NCBI GenBank assembly: GCA_963377175.1 | Contig: CAUJNA010003327.1 | Span: forward strand, 45,001 to 109,000 | Direction: 5' to 3' | Source: Effrenium voratum | Lineage: Eukaryota; Sar; Dinophyceae; Suessiales; Symbiodiniaceae | DNA: 64,000 nucleotides | Notes under the pieces: generated by a model | Database searches by the model: none | Told to the model about the DNA's origin: nothing | The model's input: only the letters and a program-made list of their open reading frames with translations | Shown here: piece after piece, positions 1 through 33,738 of the stretch | How the letters are laid out: the number at the start of each line of letters is the position of its first letter | Numbering within the stretch: position 1 is the stretch's first letter | Translations under genes and position numbers: made by a program

Positions 1-3000
1 CTCAGGACACAGTGGCTCAATCATTGAGGGCCCGAGTGCTGCAAAAATCCGACGGCTGGCCCAACTGTCCTCAATGTTGCACCTTTTCTGGGCTCAATGG
101 GCCGGTGGCTGATGAAGGGAAAACCCTCAAAAAGAGGGACACACTGGGCGGAAAAGAGTCTTGGCAGGCTGGAATTCTGCAAAGACAAAACTCGAGGCAA
201 CTGCGAGGTTGATACATCTTCGAGGACCTCTGATTCATGCGGTCATCCGTCATCCAGGTCAATCCACAGTTGACTAACAATTGTATACTATCATCACTTC
301 CAGACTGGTTACATACATGACTTTGCAGCTGGAATTATGTTTCGGATATTTATCTGAAGGAATCCGCAAAATTTGCCCAACATGAATTGATTCCAAGTAG
401 CAGGGGAACCGACCCTGATTATTATGGACCTCCGGGTTAACTTCCGAGCCACTTCCCAGCACGAGCACTTCATATCCGGGGTTTGGCACGAAGCGCAAAG
501 CTCCTGTGGCCTGCGCTCGGAACAACCGTCCAAGATGTCGACCCCCACACCCCTCCCCCCTGGAGTTGAACGGGTAAGCCACTATATCAACGGAAATGAT
601 TGCCCTGCTGTCCCCTGAAAACAGTGGTTGGCAGAAACCATCTTAGAGAACAAGCACCAAGAGGATCGTGGCAGTCAACTGCTCGGTCGCCTCACAAGAA
701 GCCGAGCGCTTTGGTGTCGGGAGTCGATTTCGGCATGGCACCCTGTCAATTGGGGAGCTCCTTTGTTCAGTGGGCCTGCGTTCCAAGAACAGCTCACTGA
801 TTGATTGGGGGAAGGACTTATCAGTGTGAAGTGCTCCTTCAGATATCTAAAGAAACAGCCCGTGACAAAACGAGCCGATGCACCGAATTAGAAAGTCCAA
901 ACTTCCTCTTGACAGAAAATATTATAATCTATTATATGTTTAGGCCAAACAAATTGTGGCTGAGCAAGAATGGCAGGGCCAACGTGTCACCCGAAAAAAA
1001 GCCGGGCAGCGATCGATTTGAGAGGTTCGCTCCAGCCCTAAAGGTCCGAACCCGTTCGGCAAAACGAATGTGCGAACCCATGGGTTCGAATCTGAAAGCG
1101 AAAATTGCGCCTGGCCCATCAAGGTCTGGCTGTGAAGGTTTTGTTTAAACGGCTTACAAAGGGTCATTTACCATCCCAACCACAAATGTGCGGTGCGTTA
1201 AGCCAGGCATTGGTGGAAGCATGAAAACCACCTCTCTCTTTGACAGTTTGAGGGGGCCCCAGGCTCTTGATGTCCCTGGTGAAAGAATTTCACTCGATGG
1301 AACAATAATGATGCATCTGATAAATGCAAACTAAGGAACCGCCCTTCTAAACGTCAAAAACAAACAAAGTGATCACCGTATCCGGTTTGCCTCAGCTTCC
1401 AGTTGCCTCCAGTTGCCAAATGGATCCTGACAGGGCACTCAAATTGATCGAAAACAAAACTCAAGTCGTTCTACTTGGCCAATAACACATGACGTTGGCA
1501 TTCATAAATTGCTTTGTTCAGCAGTCAGGTTTGATACAGTAGAAGTGGGTCGGTCTGGAAATGTCAGAAAAATCTGAAATGGGCTTTAGCACAGACGGGG
1601 CCCACAAACAGGTATCCTCAAACAAAGGAACACTGACATATAGTGCCTAAATTAGGCCGCCTCCTTGATAAATAGTTCACAAGGAAAAACCCAAAGGAAA
1701 CCGTGGCCACCACTTGGCCCATGGTTTTATGGGCAAACTCCAAAAAGAACTCGTTGAGACTTCCAAGATCGCGCCTGCGTCTCGAGGCTGGGGGCCGATA
1801 CCTGGCTTGGAATGTGTGGGGGGCGGCCTCCCGAAACTTGGTAAAACATGGTAAGAAACTTGGTAGTTGACCTGGCAAGTGAGAAAGGCTTCGAAGGCGT
1901 CGGACCCTTGGAATCCCTTCCACCCGGGTCAGCCTGTGAAAAACATGGTCCCGACATGCACTCGGAACCTCCGAAGATTCCCGCCGTGCGGCCAAGGGGC
2001 AGTCACTTTGCCGTCCACCCAGTGAACCTGCACCGGAAGCGATGCGGCTGGCTTCAGCTAGATGAAATTCAATATCTCGAGCTGGTGATGTGCAAGGAAC
2101 TTTGGGGCGAAGGGGTCATGCAGAATCTGCATCTTACCGACACCACCATTATCGTACAGTTTGAAGGTATTGTGGCGTACGCAGATTGATTACGACATGA
2201 TATTCCTGTCATGATTGTGCAAGCCTTGCCCTCAAAGTGCGACACCCCGGGATTTGTTTCAGACCATACCACAGCAGGAAGCATGCTAGCATCTTGTCAG
2301 CAAGGAAGTCAAGCCGCTCCCTGCTCTCCTGGAGAGGAGGTAACATACGAAGCCTACTTTTGACTCCCGAACGGTTGGAAGAACCCAGACTCAGCCTAGC
2401 AAGCACCGAGACTCCCCCAACATCCAAGCGACAAACATTGGCGGTAGCCTGCTGGATTGCCAAGGACGTGCAGTCATGATTTGAGGGCTTCCGAGGGCTT
2501 CTATATTCTTCGACACCAAGAAGTGCACGTATTGTCTATCCCAAACAAAAGGGGTGAGCCTCGTGTTCGAGGGTCGCCCTTTTCGGTCCCATGCACAGCC
2601 CGGCCCAGTCTGGCAGATCGCATACGCCATACTAAATGTCCCAGCAGCATTGCCCAGCCACAATCAATCGATCCGGTTGAAACTTGGAAGATCAGATACG
2701 GTCAAGTTGCTTTGGACAAGTACATCTTTGCTCAGCCCCGCCCAAGGAAGATACGGGAACACGAGAGACGCACGGTTCGTGTTGGAACAATCTAGCGTAT
2801 ACTGGGCTCCAACAAACCTTAGTGAGGCAACGAGGTTCCTTCCAGGTGCAACCCAACATCATGGGATTCCTTTCACAATCCACAAAACAAAACATGCCCC
2901 GAGGTTGTCCCAACGGTACCATGGCTGACCCTCTACAACTCTTCAAGACGTGCTTCTTAAAACAAGGCACCACACGTGCTGTTCGAACAGTGTGTCAATG

Positions 3001-3254
3001 TGTCGCATCTCCATCTTTTTTGGCGCTCGTTTCCGAAATCTGAGAAATCGTCTATCTCAAATGGGCAACCCCGAAAAAGCTGAATTCAGGGTGGTGGTTT
3101 TGCTGGGGGTGGCCCCTGGCCCCTGCCCGATGCCAATCCTGCCTCCACCGCTTCAGTGACGCTGCCACGGCGCAGGCGGCCCAGCATGCTCCGCCGCGCC
3201 AACGGCGCCAAGGGCGCCGGCAGATCTGAGTCGAGCCCACACAAAAACGCCATG
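1..3254. other. Host non-coding stretch, nothing recognised
   Basis: No frame here has the length, composition or motifs of a gene. The open frames are short, overlap on both strands, and lack the GC-rich, splice-site-flanked look of the exons found elsewhere in the window. A GC-rich patch near 3,160-3,235 could hide a short exon, but I see no motif that supports it. The stretch is best read as intergenic DNA downstream of the minus-strand CobW-type gene. Confidence 0.5.
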
Positions 3255-3362
3255 GGTACCCTCCCTCCCACTAACATAGCACCTGTGGGAGAGTACCTGG
3301 AAGATCCGTTTCCTCTGATAGGGACCATTTCCGTGGTGCCATGTTAGTGGGAGAGAGGGTAG
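3255..3362. repeat. Miniature inverted-repeat element, family D (copy 1)
   Basis: The left end GGTACCCTCCCTCCCACTAA and the right end (reverse complement of the last 29 bases) match except at about three positions, giving a terminal inverted repeat of 29 bp around a core of about 50 bp. Related copies lie near 8,934-9,020, 18,461-18,583 and 29,980-30,085. There is no coding capacity, so this is a MITE-like non-autonomous element. Confidence 0.7.
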
Positions 3363-3819
3363 CTAGTTGTGGGAAACCCCCATTTAGTTGGTGCTGAAAC
3401 AGGCCGACAGAAGTTGGGCTGAGCCAAACAAGCTTGCCCCTTGACATGGTTTCACTCACATGGCCAAAGATAGTGGCCACACGGATCCCAGTGGATCGAG
3501 TTGCAGCTATGCCATCAAAGCCGACACGGAAACATAGCAAGAAACTTGGCCCTCCCCTCGCAACATTGGAGTACACTTTTTCCGGCCACGCAAAAAACCG
3601 CCTGATCCAATGACGTGCCTGAGTTCATTTCAGGGGCAACCAGCAAGATGAGTCAAACGGACAACTTGGTGATCGGTCTGGAACATCCATCCAGGCACAC
3701 AGTATAGCGTGGAAGATCGCCACACAGTCGTTTCGACTATATCACACAACAAGGAGTTCCTCGAGCAAGTATCACCGAAGTCTTGAACTGCAGACATACT
3801 CAGGCGCAAGCTCTACCAG

Positions 3820-24566
<20,747 letters not shown>

Positions 24567-27356
24567 GGGTGGCTTGGCCCATGGGCTACGCAGAGAACAA
24601 AAGAGGTTGTCGGATTAAGAAAAAGGTTGTCGTGTCAGATTCACCAGTCTGTGCTTTGATAAAAAAAGAAGAGGATTTCTCGTCCAACAATATACGCTTC
24701 ATATGATTGATTGGTGTGTGCTGTCCACATTTGTTTGTTGAGTCTCCGATTACCCTTTGGAGTTCAGGCTGGGGTTGGAGATTTCACGTTGATCTCCAAA
24801 GAAGTGTGTGAAACAATGCAATCGCTTGCCCCCGGACGGAGGATTGGGTTGGTGGAGCTGATTGCAGTTGCCAATCCAAAGACTGATGACAAGCTGGGAT
24901 CCGAGTAGGAGGCTCTGAATCGTCGTCTGTTGTGTGCTAGGTTGGGTGTGTGGTTGGGGTGCACTTATTGCATCTGCAGCAGCAAATTGGTCAGAAAGCT
25001 TTGCTGAAGAGGACCAGCCGCATTATCCACGATTGAACAAGCGCATTTCAGCTGCCACATGCCCAGTGATTGTCGTGCCGTGATATCAATATATATAATA
25101 TATATATATATATATATGCGTGATGCTCTTGCATGTTCCAAACCAAAGCAACCATTGCCATCAGGGAGTGCCTGCTTTGGGAACTCCCCTTCCAAGCTGA
25201 AGCCAAGCAGTTGGATGCGTCGCGCTGAGAAAACCAAACGTGTTGAACTCCGAATTTTACGTGTCCACAACCACAGAGGTGCAACGGCACTCTGTCACGC
25301 AATCTGTGCACCATCTTTGTGGGAGGGTGACTTCCTCAAGATTCTGACTCGCAGGTCCTTACCGGCACTTTCCGAGCTTAAAGGCGATGGCTGCCTCCGT
25401 TCACCCGGATCCAGGCACCAAAGTTGGCCTGGATGTTTACCGCTAGGTCTTGCATGATGGCTTCCCCTGGTCACCTACCATACCTGGCTTGCCTGTTCCA
25501 AACTCCCTGTGCTGCCCCCCACAAATGGGCTTAGCCATCTGGCACCCCATTCCAAGGTGCCTTTGACACTTTGGCCACGGCGCCCCATCTCCTTTCAGAC
25601 ATCCAGCCTTCTCGACGGCAGAGCCCTCTGCAAGGATCTCCTGAGCGCAACGTGAAAGGAGCAAACTGGCTGAAGAGGGTCGAATGAGCGTAGCTCACAG
25701 AAACCACAGTGTCAGCACTGAATTCTCCCCCAGATTCACCTGGAGCCCAACACGCCCTTTTTGGAGGCCTCGCATTTTGGGCTCCAAGCGAACTTGCAAA
25801 GAGCTGGTTCAAAAGGCCTCGGGACTCCAGGATGGAGTGGCACATGCCACGGTGCTGTATTCACGTTCATGGATGCAACAAGCAGCTGAGGTTCTTGCAA
25901 ATAACCATGGAATCCAAAAAAAGGGTTCCGGGCACCAAGAGGTTTGACTCCTTGACAAAGGGGCGGTGTTGGGTTTTCGCATATATATATATATGGAAAG
26001 CATCTGGACCGTGTGAATCAAGGGCTCCGGAGCATCCCATCTCCAGAACTTTACTCAAGTTGGGAACAAGTGAAGCGGCAATCCAAGGCAAGTGACTACT
26101 CACTTGCGTTTTGGGGGGATCAACTGTACCCCGATTCAAATCGCAAACGCCGGCATGTCTTGACAAGTTCTGGTTTTGTTTCATTGGAAGATTAACTAGC
26201 CTCAGCCCGGAAAGAGAACACATGCAAATGTGTGTGTTTTGGGTACCATCTTCAAGGTCATCTAAAGGGAAAGCGAGCAACACACAACATTGTTTTTTTT
26301 TGGGGGGGGTTCCCCACTGGAGACCAAATCGGAAGGTGCAGGTTCTGCAGGAAAGCTGCGTTTGCCACTTCGTTGGAGCTCTTATTTCAACCTATCTTCC
26401 TGGACCTTCCATTGATACCTTGTTTTTTGCTCGCTTTTTTCTCTGCTCGAACACACAGTTTGTGCCCGATTCTTCAATTTCTGCCCGAGCAATGGTAAGT
26501 GCCCGAGGTTTACATTTTCAATTGAGCACTTTTCAAATGTGCGCTCGTTTGCGGGTTTTGCGCTCGTTTTGCGGGCCGTTGCGGACGTTTTTGCACACAA
26601 GTTCTTCTCGAGTAGGTCATATATTAGGACCTGACAGCCCTCATGCCTCCAAAAACTGCTCGAGGTCCAAAAAAGAGGACAAGCCCAAAGAAAAAGGTAC
26701 GAATTCCAAAAACCAGCCGGTTGACAGGGGAGGCAGAAATTTTAGGTACGTTTGAAGGTCCAGGTTTGTTTCCTGGTTCTTCTTCCCCGAGGAATTTTGT
26801 CTAAACCCTTTGCAGGTTTAAGTTTCCAAAAGGTCAAAGGAGTTCAGGTCACAAAGAGCAGTCATGTTTCGCGCTGGTCGAACTGCCATGCAAAACTAGA
26901 AGAACTTCATACTTTGGCTCAGCGAACTGTTTCGAATGAAGATCCCTTGGGCAAATCCACTAATCTTATACATGGTCTGCATGGTTTGACTCTCCAGTAC
27001 CCAAGGCAGCAAATATGCTGTATTTAGTGGCAGAATAATGATCATATATTCACGAGTCCCTTGCAAAGCGCGAAGTTTGTAGCCTCTTAGCAAATTGAAG
27101 CATGGATAAGTGCTTAGGCTGGTTTAAAGAGAAACCCATGTATGTGGTACCCTGGACCCCTATCTTTAGGATCTTCATTTTGGGGATGGTTTAGGGGGAA
27201 AACAACTTATTTTTTCCGGTCCCCAACCCCGCAATTTGGCCATGTGCGGCCGGGAGTCACTGGCATAGCTGCCAGGCCGCACATAGATCACCCTGAGCCC
27301 GACAAACAAAAAAGGCTCCCCATGACACACCAGAACAACTTGTCACTTCTTACGCT

Positions 27357-27391
27357 CCCCAACCCCCCCACCCCACCCCCACCCCACCCAA
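27357..27391. repeat. C-rich tract with G-quadruplex potential on the minus strand
   Basis: Runs of three to seven C separated by single A bases give at least four G-runs on the complementary strand, which meets the usual quadruplex pattern. Confidence 0.6.
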
Positions 27392-27617
27392 AGAACAAAC
27401 AAGAACTGAGTGTAAACTAAATGGGTCGGAGGGAAATAGTCAACAACGAGCCGAGGAGCGAATCGAATGGATTGAACGGACACACTTGGGACCCATCAGG
27501 TCTGGACCTTTGCGACCAGGTCTGTTGGCCATCAGCTTGGATGGTCCCAAGACACTTGCCTTCGGCTTCCGGCCTTTAGCTTCCCTCATGTTGGGTAGCA
27601 AATGGCAAATTCACTTG

Positions 27618-27733
27618 GCTGTGGGTCAAAACAAAAATACATTTTTGGGGTAGGTGAATTCACCACCCATTTTAGAACCTATTTTAGTGGTTGGATTGGC
27701 ATATGGGATTTGGACATTTTGACATCCATGGCC
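27618..27733. repeat. Miniature inverted-repeat element, family C
   Basis: It starts ggctgtgggtcaaaa and ends ttttgacatccatggcc, an imperfect terminal inverted repeat of about 17 bp. The core ggtgaattcaccacccattt and agaacctattttagtgg is shared with copies at 32,212, 34,630 and 37,448. EcoRI-like gaattc sits in a small palindrome ggtgaattcacc. Confidence 0.7.
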
Positions 27734-28416
27734 ATTGCGTCGTGAAGCTTCAGGGAACCATTCTTGAGGATTCTTTGGTCACCTCTTGTGCTCCTCCGAA
27801 AGGGAATTGCGGGATCTACTTTCACCCTAATTTAGGTTTTCACACGGAGAGGGGCAGACCATGTTTCGCTTTACCTCTTTCATCTGTCCTCAAGAGTCCA
27901 AAGGGTTCTTGCAGGGCCCCTTCTGACAAATCTGCTGGCAGGTTCATCGAACTTCATGAGCTCTTAACCCATGCCTGCAAAGGCCGGACGTCCAGTTTCA
28001 GCCGTAATTGATTTTAGGGCACCTTCGTTGACTGGTGCGGTCGGTGGGATCAATCCAAACTGGAGGTTGGATACTTTCAACCATTGCATCATTCAAAGCC
28101 TCCCAAATGTCCGGGACACAATGGTCGGTTTACAGAGAGCCACGAGCAAAGCGGCCCGGCTCTTCCACTTTTTGTGGCTCAATTCTCTTGGGACCCCTTT
28201 TTTGGGTTCCATGTGCAATATCCAATACGGTTTCATCCATGACTCACAACTTGTCCAAGATCACACAACCTTGGGGATCCCTCAGATAAACCCAAACTGG
28301 TTCTGCTCTTCTTAAGCTGCAGAGTATCACCGTGACGTTGCTAGGCTTGTGCCAGTATTTATGTTTCATCTTGGTGAAATTGGTTCATCGACAGGAGGTT
28401 CTGAAACAGACTATGT

Positions 28417-28533
28417 CTAGGTCCTCCAGTAGAGAGGTTAGAATACGGGTACCCATTTTTATGCGGTCTATTTTAGTAGGGGAACTCTCCCAACCAAAAA
28501 GAAATGGTAAAAGGGCACTACTGGGGGACCTAA
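28417..28533. repeat. Miniature inverted-repeat element, family A
   Basis: The left end ctaggtcctccag and the right end ctgggggacctaa are inverted repeats of 13 bp with one or two mismatches. The body matches the 15,307 and 40,673 copies. Confidence 0.75.
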
Positions 28534-28849
28534 ATGTTTTAAAGACCACCCTTTTGGTTTCGCTTTGAAGGGGACCAGCGGTTGGTTGTTTAGATGTCAC
28601 CCTCAAGTGAGTCATAATCAAACCCCGGTATTAAAATGGTCGACCCAGAACCATGCAAAGAATTCAGAAGGCGGCCGCAGCTATTTGTCTTGCATTTGCT
28701 GAAGCCCCCTGGAAAAAGTAAAAGTATTTCCAGTAGTCATAGATGCCCGTTAAAACCAAGAGGGAAAACAAGAAACAGCTTAAGCAAATGGAAGTTATGG
28801 TTGGGATTGTCCCTTACCAACCTTCACTTCCCGGGTTTGATTACTCAAG

Positions 28850-28947
28850 TGTTCGCCGTGGCGCATGAGCCGCTGCTGCTGGGCGTGCTCCGGCAGCAGC
28901 CACCGGGTCACCTTCGGCGACCCGCTGCGCGCGAAGGCCTGCGCCAG
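28850..28947 (+). CDS. Candidate exon, unknown protein
   Basis: A ctcaag acceptor precedes the GC-rich frame FAVAHEPLLLGVLRQQPPGH and onward to a CAG|GTTGGG donor. Third positions are nearly all G or C, unlike the flanks. I do not recognise the protein. It would belong to a plus-strand gene divergent from the CobW-type gene, perhaps together with the candidate at 30,159. Confidence 0.4.
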
Positions 28948-29979
28948 GTTGGGTGGGCCCGTTGGATTCAAGCGCTAGATTTCGTTGTTTTGTTTAAAGC
29001 GACACACACATAATAGCAAGCAACCAAGCAAACAAACTTCAAGAAACAAAGAAACAAAGAAACAAACAGGCAGGCAAGCAAGCGAGCAAGTAGGCAGGCA
29101 GGCAGCAAGGCAAAAACCAAAACAAAGAACATAGCAAAATAACATAGGAAACCATAATAAGATCCAGGGCATTCTGTCCTCTTGGTTGCCCTGTAGACAA
29201 AGTGGAAAAAGGGAATTCACGTCTAAATGAATGGGTTGGCATGAAAGCAGTTTATGAAACATGTGAGGGTGGAGTAAACCTGTTAGCTCATCAAATAGGC
29301 TCAACCAATTCGGATCATAAACCATCGTTCACTCGCGCAGCATCCATTCCCACCACCGCTGCTGCTACTGGCTGCCGAAATGCCGGCGCATTGGCACCAG
29401 ATTGCGGTGTGTCAAACCTCATGACTGAGGGATTGTAAACAAAAACAAACAGCTTGCCACCAAACCATTCTAGGGGGGCTTCTTTTGACATGATGCGCCC
29501 ATTTCAAATGGACATGGCTTGTTTGCCAAAATCAACCAAACTCTTGAGGGATACAACATATTGCGCCACGAACACACTTCGTGGTTAGGCTTGGTAGCTC
29601 AGCACTATCGCATTGTTACATCAAGCCAACGTTATTAAGGCAGGGCTCACATGTCCAATGTGAAACCCAGTGTCAGGTAAGGCAGATACCGCAGGGATCA
29701 CAGCTGGCAGAAAGGGGTCCCGGGCCCAGTTGGACCTTGACTTTTTGTAGGTGGAGCCTCAGCCTGTTGTTGGAAAATGCTTTGAACCGGCAACATGCTC
29801 ACTGCCGAGAGGGCGGGTGTTGTGTACTCTCACAATGGTTGGTGCGAAGTTCAGGTTCAAGGCAAGAGGTTCAACACAAGGGCTTGGAAGGACTCTGGAA
29901 ACAATTTGCGGGAGCCTGGAACAACTCTATAATCTATCTCCTGTGCTACACAGGGAGTTGGGAAGAAACAACTGATGAT

Positions 29980-30085
29980 CTACCCTCCCACCAATTAACA
30001 TGGAACCTGACACGGGGGTCCTGGAAGGCCAATTCCTTTCAAAGGGACTTTTCTGTCAGGTTCCATGTGAACAGGGTCGGGTCTC
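29980..30085. repeat. Miniature inverted-repeat element, family D (copy 4)
   Basis: Left end ctaccctcccaccaattaac with atggaacctgaca, right arm tgtcaggttccatgtgaaca; the arms are inverted over about 18 bp, with the outer GGGAGGG part of the right arm lost. Confidence 0.6.
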
Positions 30086-30158
30086 CCCTTTTTGGTGTCC
30101 CTGAAATCAACAAAAATCCACTGGCGCGGCTTCTCACTCGTCAGCTCCGGGCCTCCAG

Positions 30159-30228
30159 GATGTGGTTCTGGCTCATCGCCATCACCTATGCGTCGCGGGA
30201 AGGCATCGGGGTGTTGTCCGCACCCATG
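30159..30228 (+). CDS. Candidate exon, unknown protein
   Basis: After a gcctccag acceptor the frame reads MWFWLIAITYASREGIGVLS and ends at an ATG|GTGGTT donor. The minus strand is also open here, so strand and frame are uncertain. No family was recognised; the first residues are hydrophobic. Confidence 0.28.
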
Positions 30229-32409
30229 GTGGTTACACCGGACCAATCCGGTTGAAGGGTACCATGAAAAAATGTGAACAGCTGACAATGCAGCAAAACA
30301 AAAACGATAGCGATAGGATCCGAGATCAAACCAACACCCATCAACCTGCAAAGACCATTTTGCGCGACCAAAACCGATGCTCCCGCAACATTGACCCTTA
30401 CTTGTGTACGTAGTACACTGTCAAACTGAAACAAGTCTGAAACGCACTGACGTCTGATTTTCTGCCAAACTTGTCATACCACGTACTTGCTAAAGTAAGG
30501 GACCCCTAAGACAGCAACCTTTATCTCTAGCGGGGTTTCACGCCCCCAAAATGGCCCAATTTCGGGGATCTCCTTGAAGAGAACAAAGCATCAATAGGGT
30601 CGCGCAGTTGACCATGTGAGAGGTCAAAGCTCCGATCATGCCGCCATTCCCATGAAACCCCCGTAGCTTCGTTCGGCATCTCAAGCAAAAGGGTGGTTAG
30701 AGCAACTGTATTATAAACCCCCACTTGTTAAGGAGGTCCCCTGTTTAGCGGGGATTCCTTTCTTCTAGGGAAACCCTCCTGATTGATAACTGGGCGGGGC
30801 GGGGGGGGGGTATTCATGACAGGGCAAGGCAACTATTTAAACCGGGCTGTCCAAATTGTTAGTGTCCTTTAGCCTCCAAAGAATGACCCCTGGAATATGT
30901 TGTTGACTGTGCCACTGGTCAAGTTTTTGTCACCCAACAGGAACTACCCAAGCCATGGCAAGTGGCTCCAACAGCATGTTAATCTGGTGTTGTCCTCAAC
31001 AGGTAGCCCTATTTTATTCAAACTTGATGAATAGATTTATATTATATATATGTATGTATTATGTATATTTTTGCACATTTACAACATAAATGAATGAAAC
31101 ATAAGGCGCACCCATACCCGAAAAGCTGGACTCCGGACTCCGTGGCCGGCAAGCTGTGAACAGGTCCATTGAGCTGTGGTGCGAAAAGAAAACCACAAAG
31201 AAGCCATATATGTCTAAGGGTACCTTCCCCATTCTTTCCATGGATCATTCTTTCTAGAAAACCTCCGGAAACCCAGGGAAAACGGATCCGGTTTTGGTAA
31301 GAACGATGGTTGAATTGAGAAGAATGGGGAATCAACCCCTAGAATATGCGAATGTCTCAAAATAGGGCCCTCAGGTACTGTTCCCTTGTTTCCCTTCCAA
31401 ACCACACAAAAAGGTTTCCCTCAATAATAAAGGTCTCACCCATAACATGGATCCTCAACTTGCTTCGGAAATCCTGACGCGCTCAGTGTCCGACCTGTCA
31501 AACAAAGCGCCCTAGCAATGAACTTCGGCAGCCAGCAAGCTTTGGACCTGCCCCTCAAGGCTCAACACCATGTCAAAGGGGTGTATCTCAAAATTAGGTG
31601 AGAAACGGTCCCTTTAGAACCTCCAGAACGGGGCACCCTATTGTCCACAAAAATGGCCCATCAGAGGCTACACTCATCCGGCCAAAGCTCGCCCACATCG
31701 CCGAAGATCTCCTGAGACGTCCAGTCACTTGACCCAGGCTTGACAAAAGGGGGCCGAATAATATCATAAGTATACATACTTTGTGCACCAGCTGATCCAT
31801 GGCTGAATTCACAACACTGCTCGATTTTGTCCAGGCCGCCAAGGGCACTTATTGCAGGCCGAGTACCAATAATCGAAACCAAAGCAAGCAACTTTGGTAT
31901 CCTACGTCTGGCCTAAGTATGCAACCAAAGGCTCGTGTGCGTCAAAAGCAGCATGCAGCACACGTGCTTTAACGTCTTAGATCCTACCAACCCTTCGCAA
32001 GATTCGAGGTTACTTTTGGGAAAATCACCTGTGTTGGGTTGGCTTTTTATACAAATACCAAAGAGAAACCACCCATCGGGAGGCACACCCAACTCCATGC
32101 CAGTCAGATCACCCAAGAAGGTACCTTCAAATTTACATGCAAGCCATTGAGGGAGACTCACAAAGGAGATTCTCTTGGGGGCCTCCAGAAAAAAGTCCTA
32201 GAATATGATGTGGCCATGGGTCAAAAGCCAAATCGTACCCCCAGTGAACATCCCAATACCCACTAAAATAGACTAAAGTGGGCGGTGAATTCACCTACCC
32301 CAAAAATGGTACCCTTGGTTTTGTCCCACAGCCATGTGTTGTTGAGTTTCATGTGCATCTGCAGGGGGGTACCCCTAAAATAGCGCCACCATGAGACCCC
32401 GAACTCGGG
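30229..32409. other. Host non-coding stretch
   Basis: No supported exon. It holds a TA/TATG tract at 31,038-31,062, a G-run at 30,795-30,810, and a family C element at its right end. Confidence 0.45.
32212..32333. repeat. Miniature inverted-repeat element, family C (opposite orientation)
   Basis: It starts ggccatgggtcaaaa and ends ttttgtcccacagcc, which is the family C consensus read on the other strand. It carries the gtgaattcaccta core. Confidence 0.7.
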
Positions 32410-32480
32410 TAGGGTTGCAGGCGTGCGGCGTACTGCTGCGTGAGCCCCTCTGTGACAGGCTCGTCAATGTACACGATCCC
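32410..32480 (-). CDS. Candidate exon, possibly of a ClpP-like protease
   Basis: A cgtttctgcgtgcag acceptor opens a GC3-rich frame reading GIVYIDEPVTEGLTQQYAAR and LQ. ClpP-type serine proteases begin their fold with a very similar strand-turn-helix (r-i-v-y-l-G-x-p-v-x-x-x-l-t-x-x-i-x-a-q-L). The catalytic residues would lie in later exons that I cannot place, so the family is only a suggestion. The donor is unclear. Confidence 0.33.
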
Positions 32481-33738
32481 CTGCACGCAGAAACGACCAA
32501 AACCATGGAAGCTGGAGACCCTGTGAAAACACTTCTTCCTTCAAAGGGGCCTTCTGTCAGCTTCCAAGTGGGAGGGAGGAGATTTGGGGCTTCCTCGCAA
32601 ACAGAAGGTACCTCAAGAGTTCAAGAGGGTGCCTTGACCTGAAGGGACCTCCGGTCGGTGAGAGGGAGGCACCTTTTTCCCATGGAATGGTTCAAGCCTG
32701 TGGGTTTGATGTAGATGATTGAGTATCCGGATGCTCACCATATCTTAACCCCCGGCTTTCCCAAAGCAGGCCAGGAAAACTGCAGAACTTGTGGGTTCCC
32801 TTGCGCACCTAGCGACAGACTGCTTGGTCAGAATGCCTGCGTTCTCTGACGGATTCCCCGGCCCAGGGATGGCGGGGAATCGAGCAAGGGTCATACTGAA
32901 CGCCCCTCTTGGGAAATTGTTTTACGGACCAACCGGAAGAGCACCAATCATTTTTGGGGCCTTGGGGGTCTCCTAGCTTAGGCAAAGGCCAAATCTCTTC
33001 CCAAACAAGCCATCGCTGCTTGCCCTTTGCGTCATCCCCAAGCGCAAAAGGCTGCATTCTGCAAACCGCATGGGTCGCGAAGATGTCTTCAGTCATCTGC
33101 TTTGTCTCGCTGAAAGTGAGTGACATTCGCGTCTGGGCCTTCGCAAGGCTCTGGTGGATCCCAAGCCGTGTCCTTTTCAGTTCTGAAGTGGTTCTCTTGA
33201 CTGTCTGGGTGTGTTTTCTTAGACCCCCTTTTGGAGCTCATTTCAAGGGAAACCACTTTTTTTTGGGGGGTCCCCGAAAAAAGACACACCCACAATGCAT
33301 AGAATCACTGGATGTTTGCTGCCTGCCGACCGCTGGGAACTGCATCGCCGATTCCTCGCCGAACCCCGCCTGGCCGAACTCGGCGGTGGAGCTCGTGTTC
33401 ACCTGGCGAAAGTCCAGAAGGCAGAGAGGGGATGCGCTCTGGCGAAGACAAGCTAAAAAAAAGCAAGAAGAAGAACACCAACTGGAACCGGCGGCCAAAC
33501 TGTTGGCCGAGATGCTCGGCAGCAGCAATTTCATCTGAAACCGCAAAAAACAAATGCCGACGCTCCTTGAGATTTGGGGAAATTGCAATGGCCAATCGGA
33601 AGAAGGGACCTGCGGAAATGGAACCGGCCGGGACAAAGAGGGACACCAGTCGCATCCCCGATGCCCCTAAGGAATTCAAGGGCACGTAGCTAGAAGTGCT
33701 AAGCGCTTGTAGACATTGACAGCCACTCTGCCCATGGC

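Larger units (their letters stand above)
24567..28849. other. Host non-coding stretch
   Basis: Upstream of the CobW start. It holds TA tracts at 25.1 and 25.98 kb, a poly-T/poly-G run at 26,294-26,310, a C-rich tract at 27,357-27,391, and family C and A elements at 27.6 and 28.4 kb. No supported exon was seen. Confidence 0.45.
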
